Source: Adiantum capillus-veneris
Lineage: Eukaryota > Streptophyta > Polypodiopsida > Polypodiales > Pteridaceae
DNA length: 60,000 nt
Assembly: GCA_014529385.2 (NCBI GenBank)
Contig: CM043958.1
Location: 137,621,043 to 137,681,042 of the forward strand
Reading direction: 5' to 3'
The translations under genes and the position numbers were made by a program. This document shows positions 18,765 through 32,400 of this stretch, piece by piece (position 1 is the stretch's first letter; each line of letters opens with the position of its first letter). Under the pieces are notes generated by a model that saw only the letters and a list, made by a program, of their open reading frames with translations, was not told the DNA's origin and made no database searches.

Positions 18765-20340
18765 AGATGCTCATATACGTGTTAAACAACTATACAAAGG
18801 TCCAAAATTTGTAAGCATAGAAAAAACATCAAAACCAAATGAGCCAAGTCTTGGACAAACAACTCGATCGAGCATAAAGTGCATAACCATATGCACAAGT
18901 ACTGAGCAAAAAATGCTCAAAACACATTCTTAGTGGGTAGCAACAACTAACAAGCTGTGAAGGGATAATTTTGCATACAATCATTAAAAGCAGACAACCA
19001 AGCAAGAATGAATTGCTAGCAAATTGAGCAAACCTTAGAGTAATTAAAGATCTGAAAAAAAACCTGTAAAACCTGTAAAGCCTATGATTATCTATCTGTA
19101 GCCACACGAGCACTCTTACGAGAGTGTGTACAAGGCTGATAAAACCCATCAAAGTGAGAGTGAAAAACTCGATCACTAAACCATCAAAGAGTAGTTTGTG
19201 AATACGCACAAAACATGGCAAGAATCTGGGGACAAACAAACAGAGTTTTTGTTGTATTTTGAGTAATCTCAAAAATCTCACCAAAAATGCATGAAACCAG
19301 ACACTTTGTGTCTCAATAGAAAAATCCACAATGTGGTGTACATCAACTACCAAAACCTTGGCAAACAAGCTCACTCCTGAAGAAGAGGCTCTATGGACAA
19401 CTACACTTGTCCAAAATACTATAAACCTTTGAATCTACCACCTGTGAGTTGTGACTAGACCAATTTGTATCCAAATATGCATACATAGCATAAACACACC
19501 AAACTATATTGAAAGTACTCTATGGAATGTTCCACACAGTCATATGTAAGCACTATCTATGCTGCATAATGTGCACTAAAACGATTGCGCAACTAGTGAG
19601 CAAACAGCTTAAAATCTGGCGCACACTATCTTGTCGACCAGTAAGCATGTCGATCAAAAACTAGACACAAAAAACAACCAGCTATTCATGGTCATAAACG
19701 TCATCCAAGAGCTAAGCTCGCTCAAGGGAAAATTGATGTGGAATGGTCTGTCAAAGCCTCTATTATGCACCAGTGTGTGCCACCGAAGCTGAAAAATGGG
19801 GAACTATCGAAGCCAAAACGTCGTATTAGAGTAGGAAGGAGGGAGGTTCACCAAGGAGATGATGCGGAGCCGAGCCGCTCTTGATGGGGGCTAGAAGAGA
19901 GTAGATGCCACTCTCGCTCGTTTGTCTCTTGTTGTGTTGAGGTTGAAATGCCGGGGGGGAATCTTCGGAGCCAAACCTCTTTCAATGAGCACGTGGAAGG
20001 GCAGTCGACGGCAAAGCTATGCTAGAAGAGAGCCAGGGTGCTCTCTCTCATTCTCACTCGAGGCCAACAAAAATAAAGTCAATGTCACCTTTTGCCGTCG
20101 GACAGAAGCGCTCGCCAATGTCGTAGCTACATGAATCGCCGAGAGGAACACCGAGAAGAAGTCATCTGAGAGAAGCTCTCTCAACCGGGATGTCCTAGCT
20201 CTCCGATGTGTTGAGAGCTAATGTGAGAACTGAGTCTGCTACGTGGAGAAACTGATAGAGTTGATGCCACTATCGCAAACCCAAGAGAGGATGTTGTTGA
20301 TGTCTAGGGTATAGACTGAGCACAAGCGCTCTTTCTCCTA
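18765..20340. other. Interior of Copia element 1, no intact ORF
   Basis: Aligns in patches with 36475-37480. A minus-strand open stretch (18829-19374) is hydrophobic and is not supported as a protein. It is probably decayed gag and leader sequence. Confidence 0.35.
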
Positions 20341-20367
20341 TGTATATGCACCTAAGTGCATACACTT

Positions 20368-20526
<159 letters not shown>

Positions 20527-21455
20527 TTCCGCCGTCAATGCCAGCTCTTCAGTTTCTACCAAGAGTGTGGGTGTGAACACACTCTTAAGAGTTTTAAAAA
20601 AAACATGAATTCTTCTCATTTTACTGGTCTATAATAAATTTTGCTTCTTTGCAGTGCCGATTCTTTGTCGTGTGTCGACTATGATATGCCCAAAGCTTTG
20701 CTCAATGCCCACTATCCAATAGCAATCAACATCGATTTCCTTTTTTTTCAACTCTTGCTCGTTATTAGCTGTAGATCAAGCCTCGCTCGTGAGCTCCTTC
20801 TCCTAGCTTTCTGTGTGTACACACACAATTCTCATTGCAGCTAAATCTAGCTGCTCCAATTGCTCAAGTCCCTTGCAAATCTTTCCCCGATTGGCCTCAA
20901 ATTTGATTGTTGCAGTGAGTGCTACATCCTATTTCTTGTTCTATCTGCAATAACAACACTATAAATTTACCCCCAATTTCTTTTTCAAGCTCTCACACAT
21001 CTACAACATTTGTTATGTTCTCTCAGCCTGCTCTTCTAAGATTCACCTTCACCTTCATATCTTGCCTGGGCTTCCCGATTCCTTGAGCTTTCAATTCTAC
21101 TTGATCGATTCTTGAATTGACCAATTCTCCTGCTTTTGGTTTCAAGCTCAATCTTGAGCTTCAATAAGCTTTCCATCAAGCTCACAAGCTCTATTTCTCT
21201 ATGTCAGATGCCAATTCATGCAGAGCTCGACTAGCATAGTTTCCCATTTCTACCAAGATGCCTCGAGAACTCTCAAGATTCCCCAACCCCGAGAGAGGCT
21301 GCATGTGTCAAGATCTCCGAGCTCTGAGATCTGCCCTGATCCGATTTTGCCATGTCGGATTTGCATTGCCAAGCTCAAGTTCGAGCTCTAAGCTCCGTCA
21401 TAGCGGACGAGCTCATCATAAAGCCATTGAGCGATCACCATTGTGGATTGCCAAT

Positions 21456-21467
21456 GCTCTGATATCA
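21456..21467 (-). other. Primer-binding site of Copia element 1
   Basis: GCTCTGATATCA, one base from the reverse complement of TGGTATCAGAGC, two bases before the LTR start at 21470. Confidence 0.7.
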
Positions 21468-21469
21468 AT

Positions 21470-21679
21470 TGAGAGTGCAATGCGGGGAAGGCGTGTGTAC
21501 AGTGTGTTGTATGTGTGCGAGAAGGGGAGAAGGAAAGAGTGCAAGGTGTTATGTGAGTGGAGAAAGTCTCAAAGTGATCTATATGCTATACTCTCCATAT
21601 GTACAAGAATAATCTCAGTGGTGGCCGAAGACTAGACATCGTCCAGTTGGGTAAAAGGCACAACGCCTTTATTCCAACA
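21470..21679 (-). mobile_element. 5' LTR of Copia element 1
   Basis: TGAGAGTGC...CCAACA, 210 bp, with the family blocks GCGGGGAAGG, GGAGAAGG and AACGCCTTTATTCCAACA. It ends directly at the Gypsy integrase relic, so Copia inserted into or beside that element. Confidence 0.75.
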
Positions 21680-21683
21680 CAAA

Positions 21684-22541
21684 ATGCCTCTACGACCTAT
21701 GATGGGGGCAAGAGCATTTGTCAAATGGGGCATATATTTTGTAGGGCCTACATATGCTCATTACACCATATTGGTCACATACTATCTGATTAAATGGGTA
21801 GAAGGAAAAGCGACACAAAAGAACGATGTGAAAACAACAACACAATTCTTGTATGAGAATATCTTTACAAGATATGGGCTACCGATTGAGATAGTTAGCG
21901 ACAGAGGGACTCATTTTATAAATGAAGTGATAGAATTCTTGCTAGATGAATTCATGGTATTCATCTCTAATCAACACCCTATCACCATCAAGCCAATGGA
22001 TAAGCTAAGAGCACAAAAAAAATCCTATGCACAATACTCACGAAGATGGTGAGTGAATCAAGAGCCAATTGGGACCAAAAGCTACATTCATCTTTATGGG
22101 CATACGGAGTAGCATACAAAACATCGATTGGAACAACACCTTTTAACATGCTATTTGGACTTAATTCCATATTGCCCATAGATTTCTTGATTCCAATGCT
22201 TAGCCAAAAACTTAGAGTGGAGAGGTCATGAACTATCAGAAAGACTACATATCCTTGAGAAACTAGATGAGATATACTTATGAGCTGTCCCAGGCATTTA
22301 TGCTTAGAAAATACGCATGAAAGAGTTTAATGATAAACATGTGATCAACATGGAATTCAAAAGAGGAGACTATGTGTTAGTCTACACCTTGAAAAAACAC
22401 TCCAAGAAAGCAAAGAAGCGAGGTAATGGCCCATTTTTGATTCATGACATATCATCAAGTGGAGCCATAAAGCTCACTACATTAGAGGGAGAAGAGATGC
22501 CCAATTGGATTAGTGGATGCAAAAATATCATTTTCCACTAA
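21684..22541 (+). pseudogene. Ty3/Gypsy integrase relic 1
   Basis: MPLRPMMGARAFVKWGIYFV is the start of the integrase core, followed by ENIFTRYGLPIEIVSDRGTH (core Asp block) and EVIEFLLDEFMV. A frameshift near 22000-22050 leads to SRANWDQKLHSSLWAYGVAY and TTPFNMLFGLNSILPI. After another break, FKRGDYVLVYTLKKHSKKAK and NGPFLIHDISSSGAIKL form the C-terminal SH3-like region. The core glutamate region is damaged. Dead copy; RT and RNase H would lie upstream, where Copia sequence now is. Confidence 0.9.
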
Positions 22542-22924
22542 CCACCACTAAAATGTTGAAGAAGATCCACGACGCAAGTAAAAGGAAGAAGTAAGCTCAT
22601 GATAATAAAGCAAGAGCTCATGAGAAAGTTAAGTTGCGGATTTTAAAGATCAAAGAAGATAGAACATAGTGTAAATTCTGCCACAACCAACAATGATACC
22701 ATCTGAAATCAAAGCAATTCAAGTAGAGCATAATTGGCTTGGAGCATAGATGTACACATCACAATGCAACTTCCATATGGATCGATAGAGGGAGCACTTG
22801 TGGAAACAAGAGCTAGAGACAATTTCATCAAATATTGTACATACATGATAATGATAGATATACCATTGTCAACAAATCAAATAGAGCTAAAGGCTATAGA
22901 CCACAGAAAAATTGATAGCGTAGG

Positions 22925-23169
22925 CTCGGAGGGATCACTACAAAAAAAAAAGCTTATCACATGGGTTAACAACATGGTTTACTTTTTTCTATATTTCCAC
23001 ATATAGAAGGGTGTTGAAAAAATGATTTTAAACAAAACATTACAGATTGAATAGGAAAAGGGTCCCTTTTATTAGTGGAAAATTCATAGCTAAGGTGTTT
23101 TATAAATAGTACTTGAATGCACGTGATATATAAGCTTTACATATAATAGTGACTCCCCCCCCCCCCAAG
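22925..23169 (-). mobile_element. hAT-like MITE, copy D, inverted
   Basis: Its reverse complement matches copy C across the length: TATATATCACGTGCATTCAA, AATAAAAGGGACCCTTTTCC and ATTCAATCTGTAATG. The ends are CTCGGAGGGATCACTAC and CCCCCCCAAG. Flanking octamers AGCGTAGG and ATTTTAGG agree at five of eight bases, so the duplication has decayed or is uncertain. Confidence 0.75.
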
Positions 23170-23237
23170 ATTTTAGGCTAAGAAAATCTGTCAAAATCAA
23201 TATTGACGACCATCACTGTCCACATCATTTTCATGTC

Positions 23238-23471
23238 ATGGACGATACAGATCTCAACAAAGCAATCATCCTAGGTGTTTCTTGGATGTGTACTTACAAA
23301 GAAACTCTGGATTGGCACGAGGATGCATTAAAGTTCAAACTTAATGACGCCTCTTATGTCACTCCATTCACACATAGTGATCATATTTGGGAATTATATC
23401 CCATTGTTGCAAATCCACAGCAAATGATGGCACCTATGCATGTAAGACACTTCAACGGATCGTGCACATGA
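23238..23471 (+). pseudogene. Possible Gypsy protease remnant
   Basis: The frame reads MDDTDLNKAIILGVSWMCTY then KETLDWHEDALKF. The pattern (I-I-L-G-x-x-W-M then a hydrophobic strand) resembles the second half of retropepsin-like domains in Gypsy polyproteins. No catalytic Asp-Thr/Ser-Gly is visible. Weak assignment. Confidence 0.3.
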
Positions 23472-24730
23472 TAGGTATGGGTGAAGAAATAAATCATGGC
23501 AAAAAAACCTAAGCAGATATGGCTACCCAAGCTAGTAGCTCCACAAGTAGTGACAAAGACAACACGATAGAGTACTCCTAAGATATCATGACAACATCAA
23601 AATGGGTATACTTGGCAGTGATGACAATCAAAATGATAGTGAAAATCTATCGCAATACCACCCAAGTATCAATGGATTCTAATGTAACCTAAAACCCCAA
23701 CCCCAACCAATAAGAACAACTTGGCAATGGAGACCGAAACAACAAGCTCAGAAATCTCCACCAACCATAACTATAAAGTACAAGTGGGTACCAAAGAAGC
23801 CAAAGATAAAAGAAATCAAGAAACAGGTACTTCAAAACCCACAATCAAAGATAGAGTGCGCCATCTTTAATCACTTTTGTTTGAAATATGTAGTATAAAT
23901 GGAGCCTCGATAGCAAAGAGCACTTAACGAACAATTCAGTACCCACATCCTGCACAACATATTGTTACCCCATGGATTCTTTCCATTGGCATAATAGAGC
24001 CACATTACATGGCCTTGCATAGCCACAATGTTACCATCCATGCACATTGCACAACCTTTCGTTCAATCATGATGCGTAGAGTGAGAGTATGTATATACGA
24101 GTGTGAGGAATAATTTTGGCTAATTTTTGGGCAAATAATAATAAATTTCAATAAAATCTTTTAGTTTTTATTCAATAAAGATAAAAATTTAATAAAATTA
24201 CCCAAGAGAGACAAAATTAAGTTTTGAAAGCAAACACCAAATCAACAAAGCAAGAGATTCAAGCATGGCAAGTTTAAAAAGAATTGGTGGAAGTCAAATT
24301 TTTGGCCAATTTAGGATGGGTTAAATCTGCAAAATCAAGGGCAAACAATGATAGGGTATCCAAATCGCGAGCTGTTTGAGCCGCAGGTGATATGACATGA
24401 GAAATTAAGACAAATAAGGTAAAAGTACACTTGGGGTTCCCGGTAAGTCAGATACATATATCCAAGTAGTTCTACTTGCTATTATGAGCACTCGCGGCCG
24501 CCATTCCTCACCAGATTGGACAGGTACAATTACATACCTCCCTTGACATGTCTTTGTGAGCAACTCAACACAACAAACACCACACACTTTACACAAATCA
24601 GATCAATTTGGGATTTTTGCAAATAGTTCAAGGGTAGCAGTGGGAGCAAAAATGCTCCAAACTTAAAAAGATTTGGGTAGAACACTTAACAATTTAGATG
24701 CTTCAAGGCCATTTCATCAAAGTTCAATTT
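23472..24730. other. No gene recognised
   Basis: AT-rich, with stop-rich frames. Probably decayed Gypsy interior: Lys/Thr/Gln-rich fragments occur in plus frames around 23500-23900. Confidence 0.3.
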
Positions 24731-24739
24731 GGTGGTGGA

Positions 24740-24759
24740 ACATGGATCGTGATGCATGT
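24740..24759. repeat. Palindromic 20-mer, variant copy 1
   Basis: ACATGGATCGTGATGCATGT, an imperfect copy of the perfect palindrome at 28195. Further copies lie at 28720 and 29014. Confidence 0.7.
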
Positions 24760-25001
24760 TCCCAAGCACCCGAATTTAAAAATATTTCTCTAGGAGATTG
24801 CCCTAACCTTCATCTACACATTGCTACAAAAACAATTAGAAAAAGGGTTCAAACATGGACCATTGTTGGGGACACGGAAATGCAGACTAGAGAAAATCCC
24901 AAAGCATTCACTCAAGTTCCACTACTTTCTCTAGTTTTGACTGGTGTAAAACATCTTTGACTTTATCATTGTTGAGAGGTGTTCAAGAGTAGGGATACTC
25001 A

Positions 25002-25081
25002 GTGAGGACCTCAATAGCATTAGATTAGCTGGTAGGATTGGGTGAGGACCTCGGTAGCATTAGATTAGCTGGTAGGATTGG
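25002..25081 (+). repeat. 40-bp tandem duplication
   Basis: GTGAGGACCTC and TAGCATTAGATTAGCTGGTA occur twice with period 40 and two mismatches. Confidence 0.9.
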
Positions 25082-25099
25082 GTGAGGGGTCCTTGAGAC

Positions 25100-26460
25100 T
25101 AAGAATTAGTTGAAAAGGATAGCACCTAGGTAGAATTAGAGATTTGGGATTAAAAGTCAATTTTTTTTCCACATACTGCATTCTTTTTCATGTTCAATAG
25201 GAGTAGGGTAGGTAGAAAACAGTTAGGACTACATTTGATCTGAGCTACATTGAAAAACACCAAAAAGTGTCAAAATTATCTTCGGTGCATCGAAGATAGA
25301 CAAGGGCCTTTTGGGATTGAGCTTAAGAAATTGAGCTTGCAAGGTGAAAGACCAACTTTTTTAGACCATTCCTAGTGATTTTGATACCATTTGGACCACT
25401 GAAAAAACTGATTGGGCTCCAATTTGGTGAGAAACTACCATTTTCTCATGAGTGACAGTTGTGTGTAGCTGCCCTTGTGTTGACAAGTCTGACTTGGACT
25501 CTCCAATGCACCCATGTGTGGCTGCCCTTGAGAAGACAAATCCATCTTGAAATCCACCACCAGCCACTAAATTCGACAAGCGCCCATTGAATTCGGCCAT
25601 CACCTAATGACTTCCAACCACTGGCCACCGGCCATTGACTACCGGCCAATCGATGAGCCATTTTTCGACCACTTTTCGGCCGCCATTCGACCATAATATT
25701 TGCCAAAAAGGAATATTCTGGCAAAGCCAATCTCAAGCAGTGAAAATTTTGGTTTTTTGTGAGTGATTTTTCTTCATGCACGATGGCTTCTCCTCATAAC
25801 GAGGGCCTTACAAATGTGCGGTTTTAATACAAAAAATTACAAGGGGTAAATCAGTCTCCATACTTAATAGTATCAAAGAAACAAGGAAGGGATTCTACTA
25901 TTGTGCATTGGCCTTGAGGAACATGCAAACTATTTTGATTAAAGCTCATACGAAAATTGTAAAACTCCACGTTTCAAAAGATCAAACCTTACAACGATTA
26001 ACCTGGCTAGGGGTCTATTAGCCTAGTCTGAGGAAATATGTTCATGTTTATGTGATCAATTATTCCTCAGTGCAAGGAAAAGGATATCGTAACTCATGCC
26101 ATGTTATTCTAAAACTCTGTGACACCACAGGAGTAGATATATGGTAGAGCATCTGACCAATAGGACATCCTAAAGATATGAGTAAGAGAAGACAAAGAGA
26201 AATCAAGATGGAGGCAACCAACTATGTGACAATTATTGTTAACTCTATCAACGAGGAAAGGACCAACATCTCAAACTATGTGCCAATGAAGGTGAGTACC
26301 TTGCTATCTTGGAACAAGTGCACACTAGTCTGGTAGCTAGGAGGTCACTTCTCTCAAGAACTATATTGTGGTTGGCATTTGATGAGCAACTCTATTTGGT
26401 GATGCCAAAGAATTTGTTCGATGGTGTGATTTATGTCAAGACGCAAAAGTGCCAACAAGA
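25100..26460. other. No gene recognised
   Basis: Minus-strand open stretches at 25361-25781 are Trp/Ser-rich and overlap a repetitive CCGGCCA/GGCTGCCCTTG text, so they are probably not coding. Near 26000-26460 plus-strand pieces may belong to the Gypsy element continued at 26470. Confidence 0.3.
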
Positions 26461-26469
26461 ATTGACAAT

Positions 26470-27290
26470 ATGCCATTGCGACCTATGATGGGAGCATGTG
26501 CATTTGCTAAGTGGGGTATAGGCTTTGTCGGTCCAATACAACCACCAGCATATAAAACTTAGGTGCAATATATTATTGTGGCCATGGATTACTTGACCAA
26601 ATGGACTAAGGCAAGAGCCACTAGGAAGAATGATGCTTGAACCACTACATAATTTGTGTATAAGTGCATATTCACGTGGTATGGATTTCCTATTGAACTT
26701 GTAAGTGATAGAGGTACACACTTTCTCAATGAGGTAATAGAACACTTGCTGAATGATTTTATGGTGATCCATAACAAATTTGCACCCTATAACCCTCAAG
26801 AAAATGGTCAAGTGGAAAATACAAACAAGATCCTGAGATCATCCGAACCAAAATTTTTAGTACCGGAAGAACCGATTGGGAAATCCATCTTCATCCTTGT
26901 GGGCTTATAGATTGTCATTGAAACATCTTTGAATGCAACTCCTTTTAACTTAATCTATGAACTAGAGGAGATATTTCCCATGAAATTCTTGCTACCCACT
27001 CTTAGAGTTGCGCACGAATTAGAATGGAAAGGCCACAAGCTGTCAAGATTACTAGAGTACTTAGAGCGACTAAATGAACAAAGACTAGAAGCCACAACCC
27101 TTTATGTGGACAAAAACAAAAAAAAAAACAAAAATAGTTCTTTGACTCACATTTGTTAACAAAGGTCTTCAAACAAGGGGACTTGGTACTAGTTTACTCC
27201 CTTAAACAACTCATCCCTAAATTCAAGAAGAAGGGCATGGTGGATGTCGTCTTTGGAAATACCATCTACCATTAACTAATGACCTCTTGC
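26470..27290 (+). pseudogene. Ty3/Gypsy integrase relic 2
   Basis: ATGCCATTGCGACCTATGAT opens a frame very like that at 21684: a WGIGFVGPIQPP block, VAMDYLTKWTKARATRKNDA, then CIFTWYGFPIELVSDRGTHF and APYNPQENGQVENTNK, the catalytic Asp/Glu spacing region. TAG, TGA and other stops and frameshifts interrupt it. A downstream piece at 26929-27159 has NATPFNLIYELEEIFPMKFL. It is the same family as relic 1 but an independent, more decayed copy. Confidence 0.88.
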
Positions 27291-28194
27291 AAAGAATGCA
27301 TGCAACAAAATAAGGCAGGCTCAAACAACAAAAAGTGATTGAAGAAGCGCAAGAAGAGGCATGGATTTGAATTTTGAAACAAAAGGCGGCAATGCAACCA
27401 ATCTGTGAAGTGTTGCTACTCAATACCCTTCAGATTCACCATCACTACTTCACTCAATCCTTAGCTAACGATGAGGTGGAGATAGATGATGAATGACTGG
27501 ATGGATTAGATATGTGAATAACAGTGACCCTGAAAGATGGATTCAAAGTCAAAGCACTAGCCGGACAAAGGTCCACAACTCAACACTGTCAACTATTCCA
27601 CCTACAAAAAAGTGACTACCCAACCGCCCACTGGAATATTGCAGAGCGAAAGTACAAGGCTTTCATAAGGAATTCACACCAACATTAGGACTGATCAATC
27701 TCACCATCTTTGTGCATAGATTTCTATATTTGCATACCTTTATTTGCATTCCTAAGCATATGAATAAAGAAATGGTGTTAGGAGTCCCAGGGATGCGAAC
27801 CTATAAAGTAGTTCAAGATTGGGATGATTAGGTCTTAGACTTAACACTTAAAGGTGGCCAATTCAGAGTACCTTTTTCTCACAACCGTAAAAAGTGAAAA
27901 GTCGCACTCAAGTGTTTGAAGCTACCAAAAAATAGGAACAACTCAGGTGCTATGCTCACTATTTGCCCCATGACCAAACGTTGTCAGCACTTAGAGTATA
28001 GCTTGGGAAGGTCAACCCTAAAATTTGGATATATTTTAACTTTAAAACCCCAAATTTTCAGAGACTCAGACTGCAAACAGTCATTTTGACCCACATAATG
28101 GAAAAGTGGTGCAAAACCCCAAAAGTTGATGAACAGTTACTATAGAAACATATCAAGATGCTATCATATGAATTTTGTATGATTTGGCTTCCAA

Positions 28195-28214
28195 ACATGG
28201 ATCGCGATCCATGT
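28195..28214. repeat. Perfect palindrome ACATGGATCGCGATCCATGT
   Basis: A 20-base perfect palindrome. Near-copies at 24740, 28720 and 29014 keep the outer ACATGGATC and CATGT and vary in the centre. Confidence 0.9.
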
Positions 28215-28719
28215 CCCCAAATGCCAATACTATCAGTTTTGGGTCCACAAGTGTCTTGGAGTGTCAGAGGCATCAAGAGAGTGAGAAAACTTTGTAAGAT
28301 TGGATAAAGTCCAAGATTTTGCACCTTCAAAGTATCTAAGTGTTAGAAGTTAGGGTTTTTGGGGAAAATACCATAAATAGGAACTTAGAAATGTTTATGT
28401 GACTTAAAGGGTCAAAGTGCATATAGAAAGTTCCTTGCAATAGCATGAAAATTGACATCAATAGGAAAAGGCCCCATCAAAGTCAGATTGAGGTGAAACT
28501 TTAAGGACAAGTGGACATAGAGGTGTTATTCAACATTAAACCAACCAAGTAGGGGAAACTAACACCTACTAACCATAGAATTGCAACAAAGAGAGATCAA
28601 AGTCGAGAAAAGATGGCCATAAACTAGGAAATTAGGTTAACTTAGTGAATTTAGATCTAAATTTGAAAAGATTTCATCACAGTGCTAGGATTAGCTATAA
28701 GTCCTAAAGTCTTGACCAA

Positions 28720-28739
28720 ACATGGATCACGATACATGT
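28720..28739. repeat. Palindromic 20-mer, variant copy 3
   Basis: ACATGGATCACGATACATGT. Confidence 0.7.
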
Positions 28740-29013
28740 AGCTATCCTAGATTTCTGAACCAAAAGCTATCCCTCATGATTCACATGCCATTTGTAGTCC
28801 AACTCCAAAGTTACAGTCATTTAAAAACCAAATCCTTGTGAGAATCCAAAATTTCTCCAAGTCTGTGAACAAAAAAGAAAACATTGACTTGATGTTCCAA
28901 CCAAAGGTCCCAACTTAAAAATTTTGCTACCATAGCATCCCTTGATCATGCTAATATCATCCCTTAATCATGCTGAATGTGATGGTACCAAGATCACTCA
29001 AAATAGTGTTCCA

Positions 29014-29033
29014 ACATGGATCGTAATCCATGT
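29014..29033. repeat. Palindromic 20-mer, variant copy 4
   Basis: ACATGGATCGTAATCCATGT. Confidence 0.75.
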
Positions 29034-29435
29034 ACCTCTAGACCAAAATTAACATGAACCAATTTCCCCTAGTGCCTATAGTTGACCTAGAAACACTGGT
29101 GAATTTTGGTCAAATTTGGGTCTGTTTTGCTTGAGTTATCCTCTTTTTCCAATTTATGGTCAAGTTTGTGCTAAACCGGATTTTTTGACAACTTTCTAAC
29201 CAAATGCTCAGCATTAAAATCATAAATTTTGTTAGCACAATGCTTTGTAGACATGCACAAAAGGAATAAAAAACTGCTCCATACAAACTTATTGACATCT
29301 CGTCCAACAAATCCCAGCAAACATATTCATAAAAAAGTTCCAAGCAATAGATGGTACTAAAGTGAAGGCAACCATCTTGCCAAAAAGATATGGCCTTTGC
29401 AGCAGAAGATAGAGGTGATGGATAGTGCCAGGTGA

Positions 29436-32400
29436 TTGAAACTGGATCAATTTTTATGCCTATCGCCATGGGGCATTGACTTCCAAAGAGCCCATGAACT
29501 TATGTCGAGCATTCAGTGCAATGGGGAAGCAACTCTCACTGACAAGGATGGGGCTACCATGCAAGTAAAAATCATCGATGATATTATTTGCCACACACTC
29601 CACTTGCTGACAGGCCATCACAACTTGATGCTCAAGACAAAACAAATTGATAACTACAAGGCCTTCATCAAGCAACATAGCCATAAGCTGACATATGAAG
29701 ATTTGATCTACTTAGAGAAAGAGCTTCCACTACAACTGATGTCAGAACATCTCAAAGTACACAAGACACCCTAATACACCGAGCCACTATTACACTTGGT
29801 GATGGTAATGGTAATTGGCTTATCAGAGCACTATGGCATCAAGTGTGACATCGATAGTTACATTCTAGAGGACCTGGTCAAAACTTGAAGAGTAGTGAAA
29901 ATAACAAAGGCTATATGAGTGTTGGACCAATGCTCACACGCATTGCTTATCAGTATTTGGGCATGATTGAAGACCTTCCAAAGGCAGAGTCCTAGTTAGA
30001 TCTTCTCCACAAATCAAAGCATAGTATCAAAGCGGTTGGAAGTGCTTCAACAACACCAACAAAGAGAAAAACACGCGGCTCGATTTCTCAAGTATTGACC
30101 ATAAATATTGAAGCAACAAAGTTGGATATTGAGCTCCATGAGGAGGTCAAGAGAAAAGAATACATCCCATTAGAATACCAGACAACAAAAGAAGAGGAAG
30201 AAATAGAGATCCCTCTTATCACAAAAGATCCGCAATAGGAGGAGCACACTTTTAGAACACAAGTGCAAATATCAATGGAAGAAGGTCGGAGGATGAGGGA
30301 GGAATGTCTTACAAAGAAGGCTGACGAGCAAAAGAAAGTAGAGAAAGCACAACAAGTTTCATCCTCCTCCAGCTGAGATGATTTGGAATTAGATTCCAAA
30401 CTTGAATGGCTCAAAGAGAGAAGACAGCCTGATAATGAAGGCCTCAAGTAAGTTTGGTGCTGCAAAACAAGGAATCCACCAAGAGCTAAAGTAAAAGTGG
30501 AAAAAAGAGAGAAGGCATCCAAGTGACAACAATGAACTATAGAGTTGGATTCAATTTTGGATTCCCCTTGTAATCCACAAACACAACATGAGGAGACAAT
30601 CCCAAAAACAAAAATCATCGCAAATGTAGTAGAGTGAACCAGCTTCTCACACTAAATTTATAATAGGACAAAAAAGATTTGGAATGTTAGAATAAACAAA
30701 AGGTGCAAGACCAACTAATTGATGTAGAACCGCTACATCTAGAAGAGCAGCATCAGGCACAATACGAAGCTGCCAACACACAAAGATCTCTTCCACCGAC
30801 AAACGTGCATGAGGATACATCACAAAAATAAAAAAATTGATGACAAAAGATGTCCCCTCACTGCAGCCAGTAGATGAAACAGTGTCTATGCGAATAGTAG
30901 AGAAGTTGATCTTAGAGAAACCCTGGACATGATAGAGATTCAGTTCAGTTGGTGACTAGCATTTGAATCAAAGAAGTGGTGGAGGCTAAAGCTACCACAA
31001 AAAGAGAAAATCAAGAAATAGCACATCTCAATGACAAACTGCAAAAGGAAAAACAGAAGCACGGACAGCTATGGAAAAGGTAAAAATAGATGTTGAACAC
31101 ATTTACAAAGATTTGAAATACAAATCAAGGTAGATAGTCAATTACAAGTGGAGCTACAAGCATTAGAAGGGGGAGAAGAAGAAGTACTCCAAACTTTGTG
31201 ATTCGTATGATGTTGTCAAACACACCCTCGTAACCCTCCCGACCAACCAAGATGCTGCATCACCAGCCTTGACTTCTCAACCCTCAATAGCAAGTTACGA
31301 TGAAGTTAAAGAAAAGGCTGAATTGGAGCAAGAAAAGTGTCAAAGACAATTGTTGATGGTGGACACGCTCACTACCAATACCTAGAAGGATCAACAAATC
31401 AAAGAGTTGTAGGAACAGCTCGCCAAAGCCAAAGCGGATCTCACTGCACAAGCCAAAATGCATGCTAAAGAGATAAAAGCCAAAGCTACGATTTGGGTGG
31501 CACCTCACAAGCACTTGAACATATGTTAGCCACCGAAACCACATAGTTGAGTTCAAAAGTGCAAAACAATTGCCCTTAACAGACCTCCCCAATACTTCAA
31601 CTGTGAGAGGCATCCATAATTTGGAAGAATATTGACAAGAGGTGGATGCTCGAGACGAGCTAAAACAATGGCTAGCATACAAGTCGCAGGGGGTAGCAAA
31701 AGAATACATTATATATGACCTCAAAGTTTTGGAATCTGTAGCCCTATTGATGATACAACCTGATGAGTAGATAAATAACTTCAGCTATGAAATGTTGGAA
31801 CTTCCCCTCATAAAGAAAGAAGCCATCCTATGGAAAAAGAAGTTGCTTCCAATTTTAGATCTCAATGCACAGGGAGACTATGAAGGAGTAGCCGTTACCA
31901 AAGAGAAAATACTCCTCATCCTTGAGACCCAACCTTTATGGAGGAAAAATGGTTCAACAAGAAGTCTCAGCATGAGACTATTTACAGAAATGATCCCCAA
32001 CACCTTCCGATCGACCCCGCTTATTGTTTTATCCCAAGAAGGTGATCTTGGGAGGCATATGTAGTATGGAACAACAAGAGGAAGATGGTACTAAACTACC
32101 TTTTCCTTGCCAAACCTGCACATAACTTCAAACCCACCGAAGCCTATATGCTACACATTCTCAAGGCTACACTAACAATGCTAAGGGATGTTCCAGCTTT
32201 GACATGCCACATGACCTGCAAGATAGCCAAAATAATTATTACATGCATCGAAGCCTTTGACGACATAGACAAAGCCGAGCACCCATGGGAGGTCTTCCTT
32301 GAAGGCACCAATGGCATCAATGGCATCAATTGGGACTTGCAAACAAAAGCACCATCAAAAAAATTCATCATGGGTATGTACACCGGAATTATGTTTCTTC

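Larger units (their letters stand above)
27300..29430. other. Non-coding Gypsy spacer with palindromes
   Basis: No long ORF on the plus strand. It separates the integrase from the long extra ORF at 29436 and contains three of the four palindromic 20-mers. Confidence 0.4.

Noticed and set aside
18829-19374. 181-residue minus-strand ORF
   Set aside because: Lies in decayed Copia interior; the collinear region of element 2b has no equivalent ORF, so it is not conserved as protein.
24405-24596. Cys-rich short minus ORF
   Set aside because: Isolated, no family or context; expected by chance.
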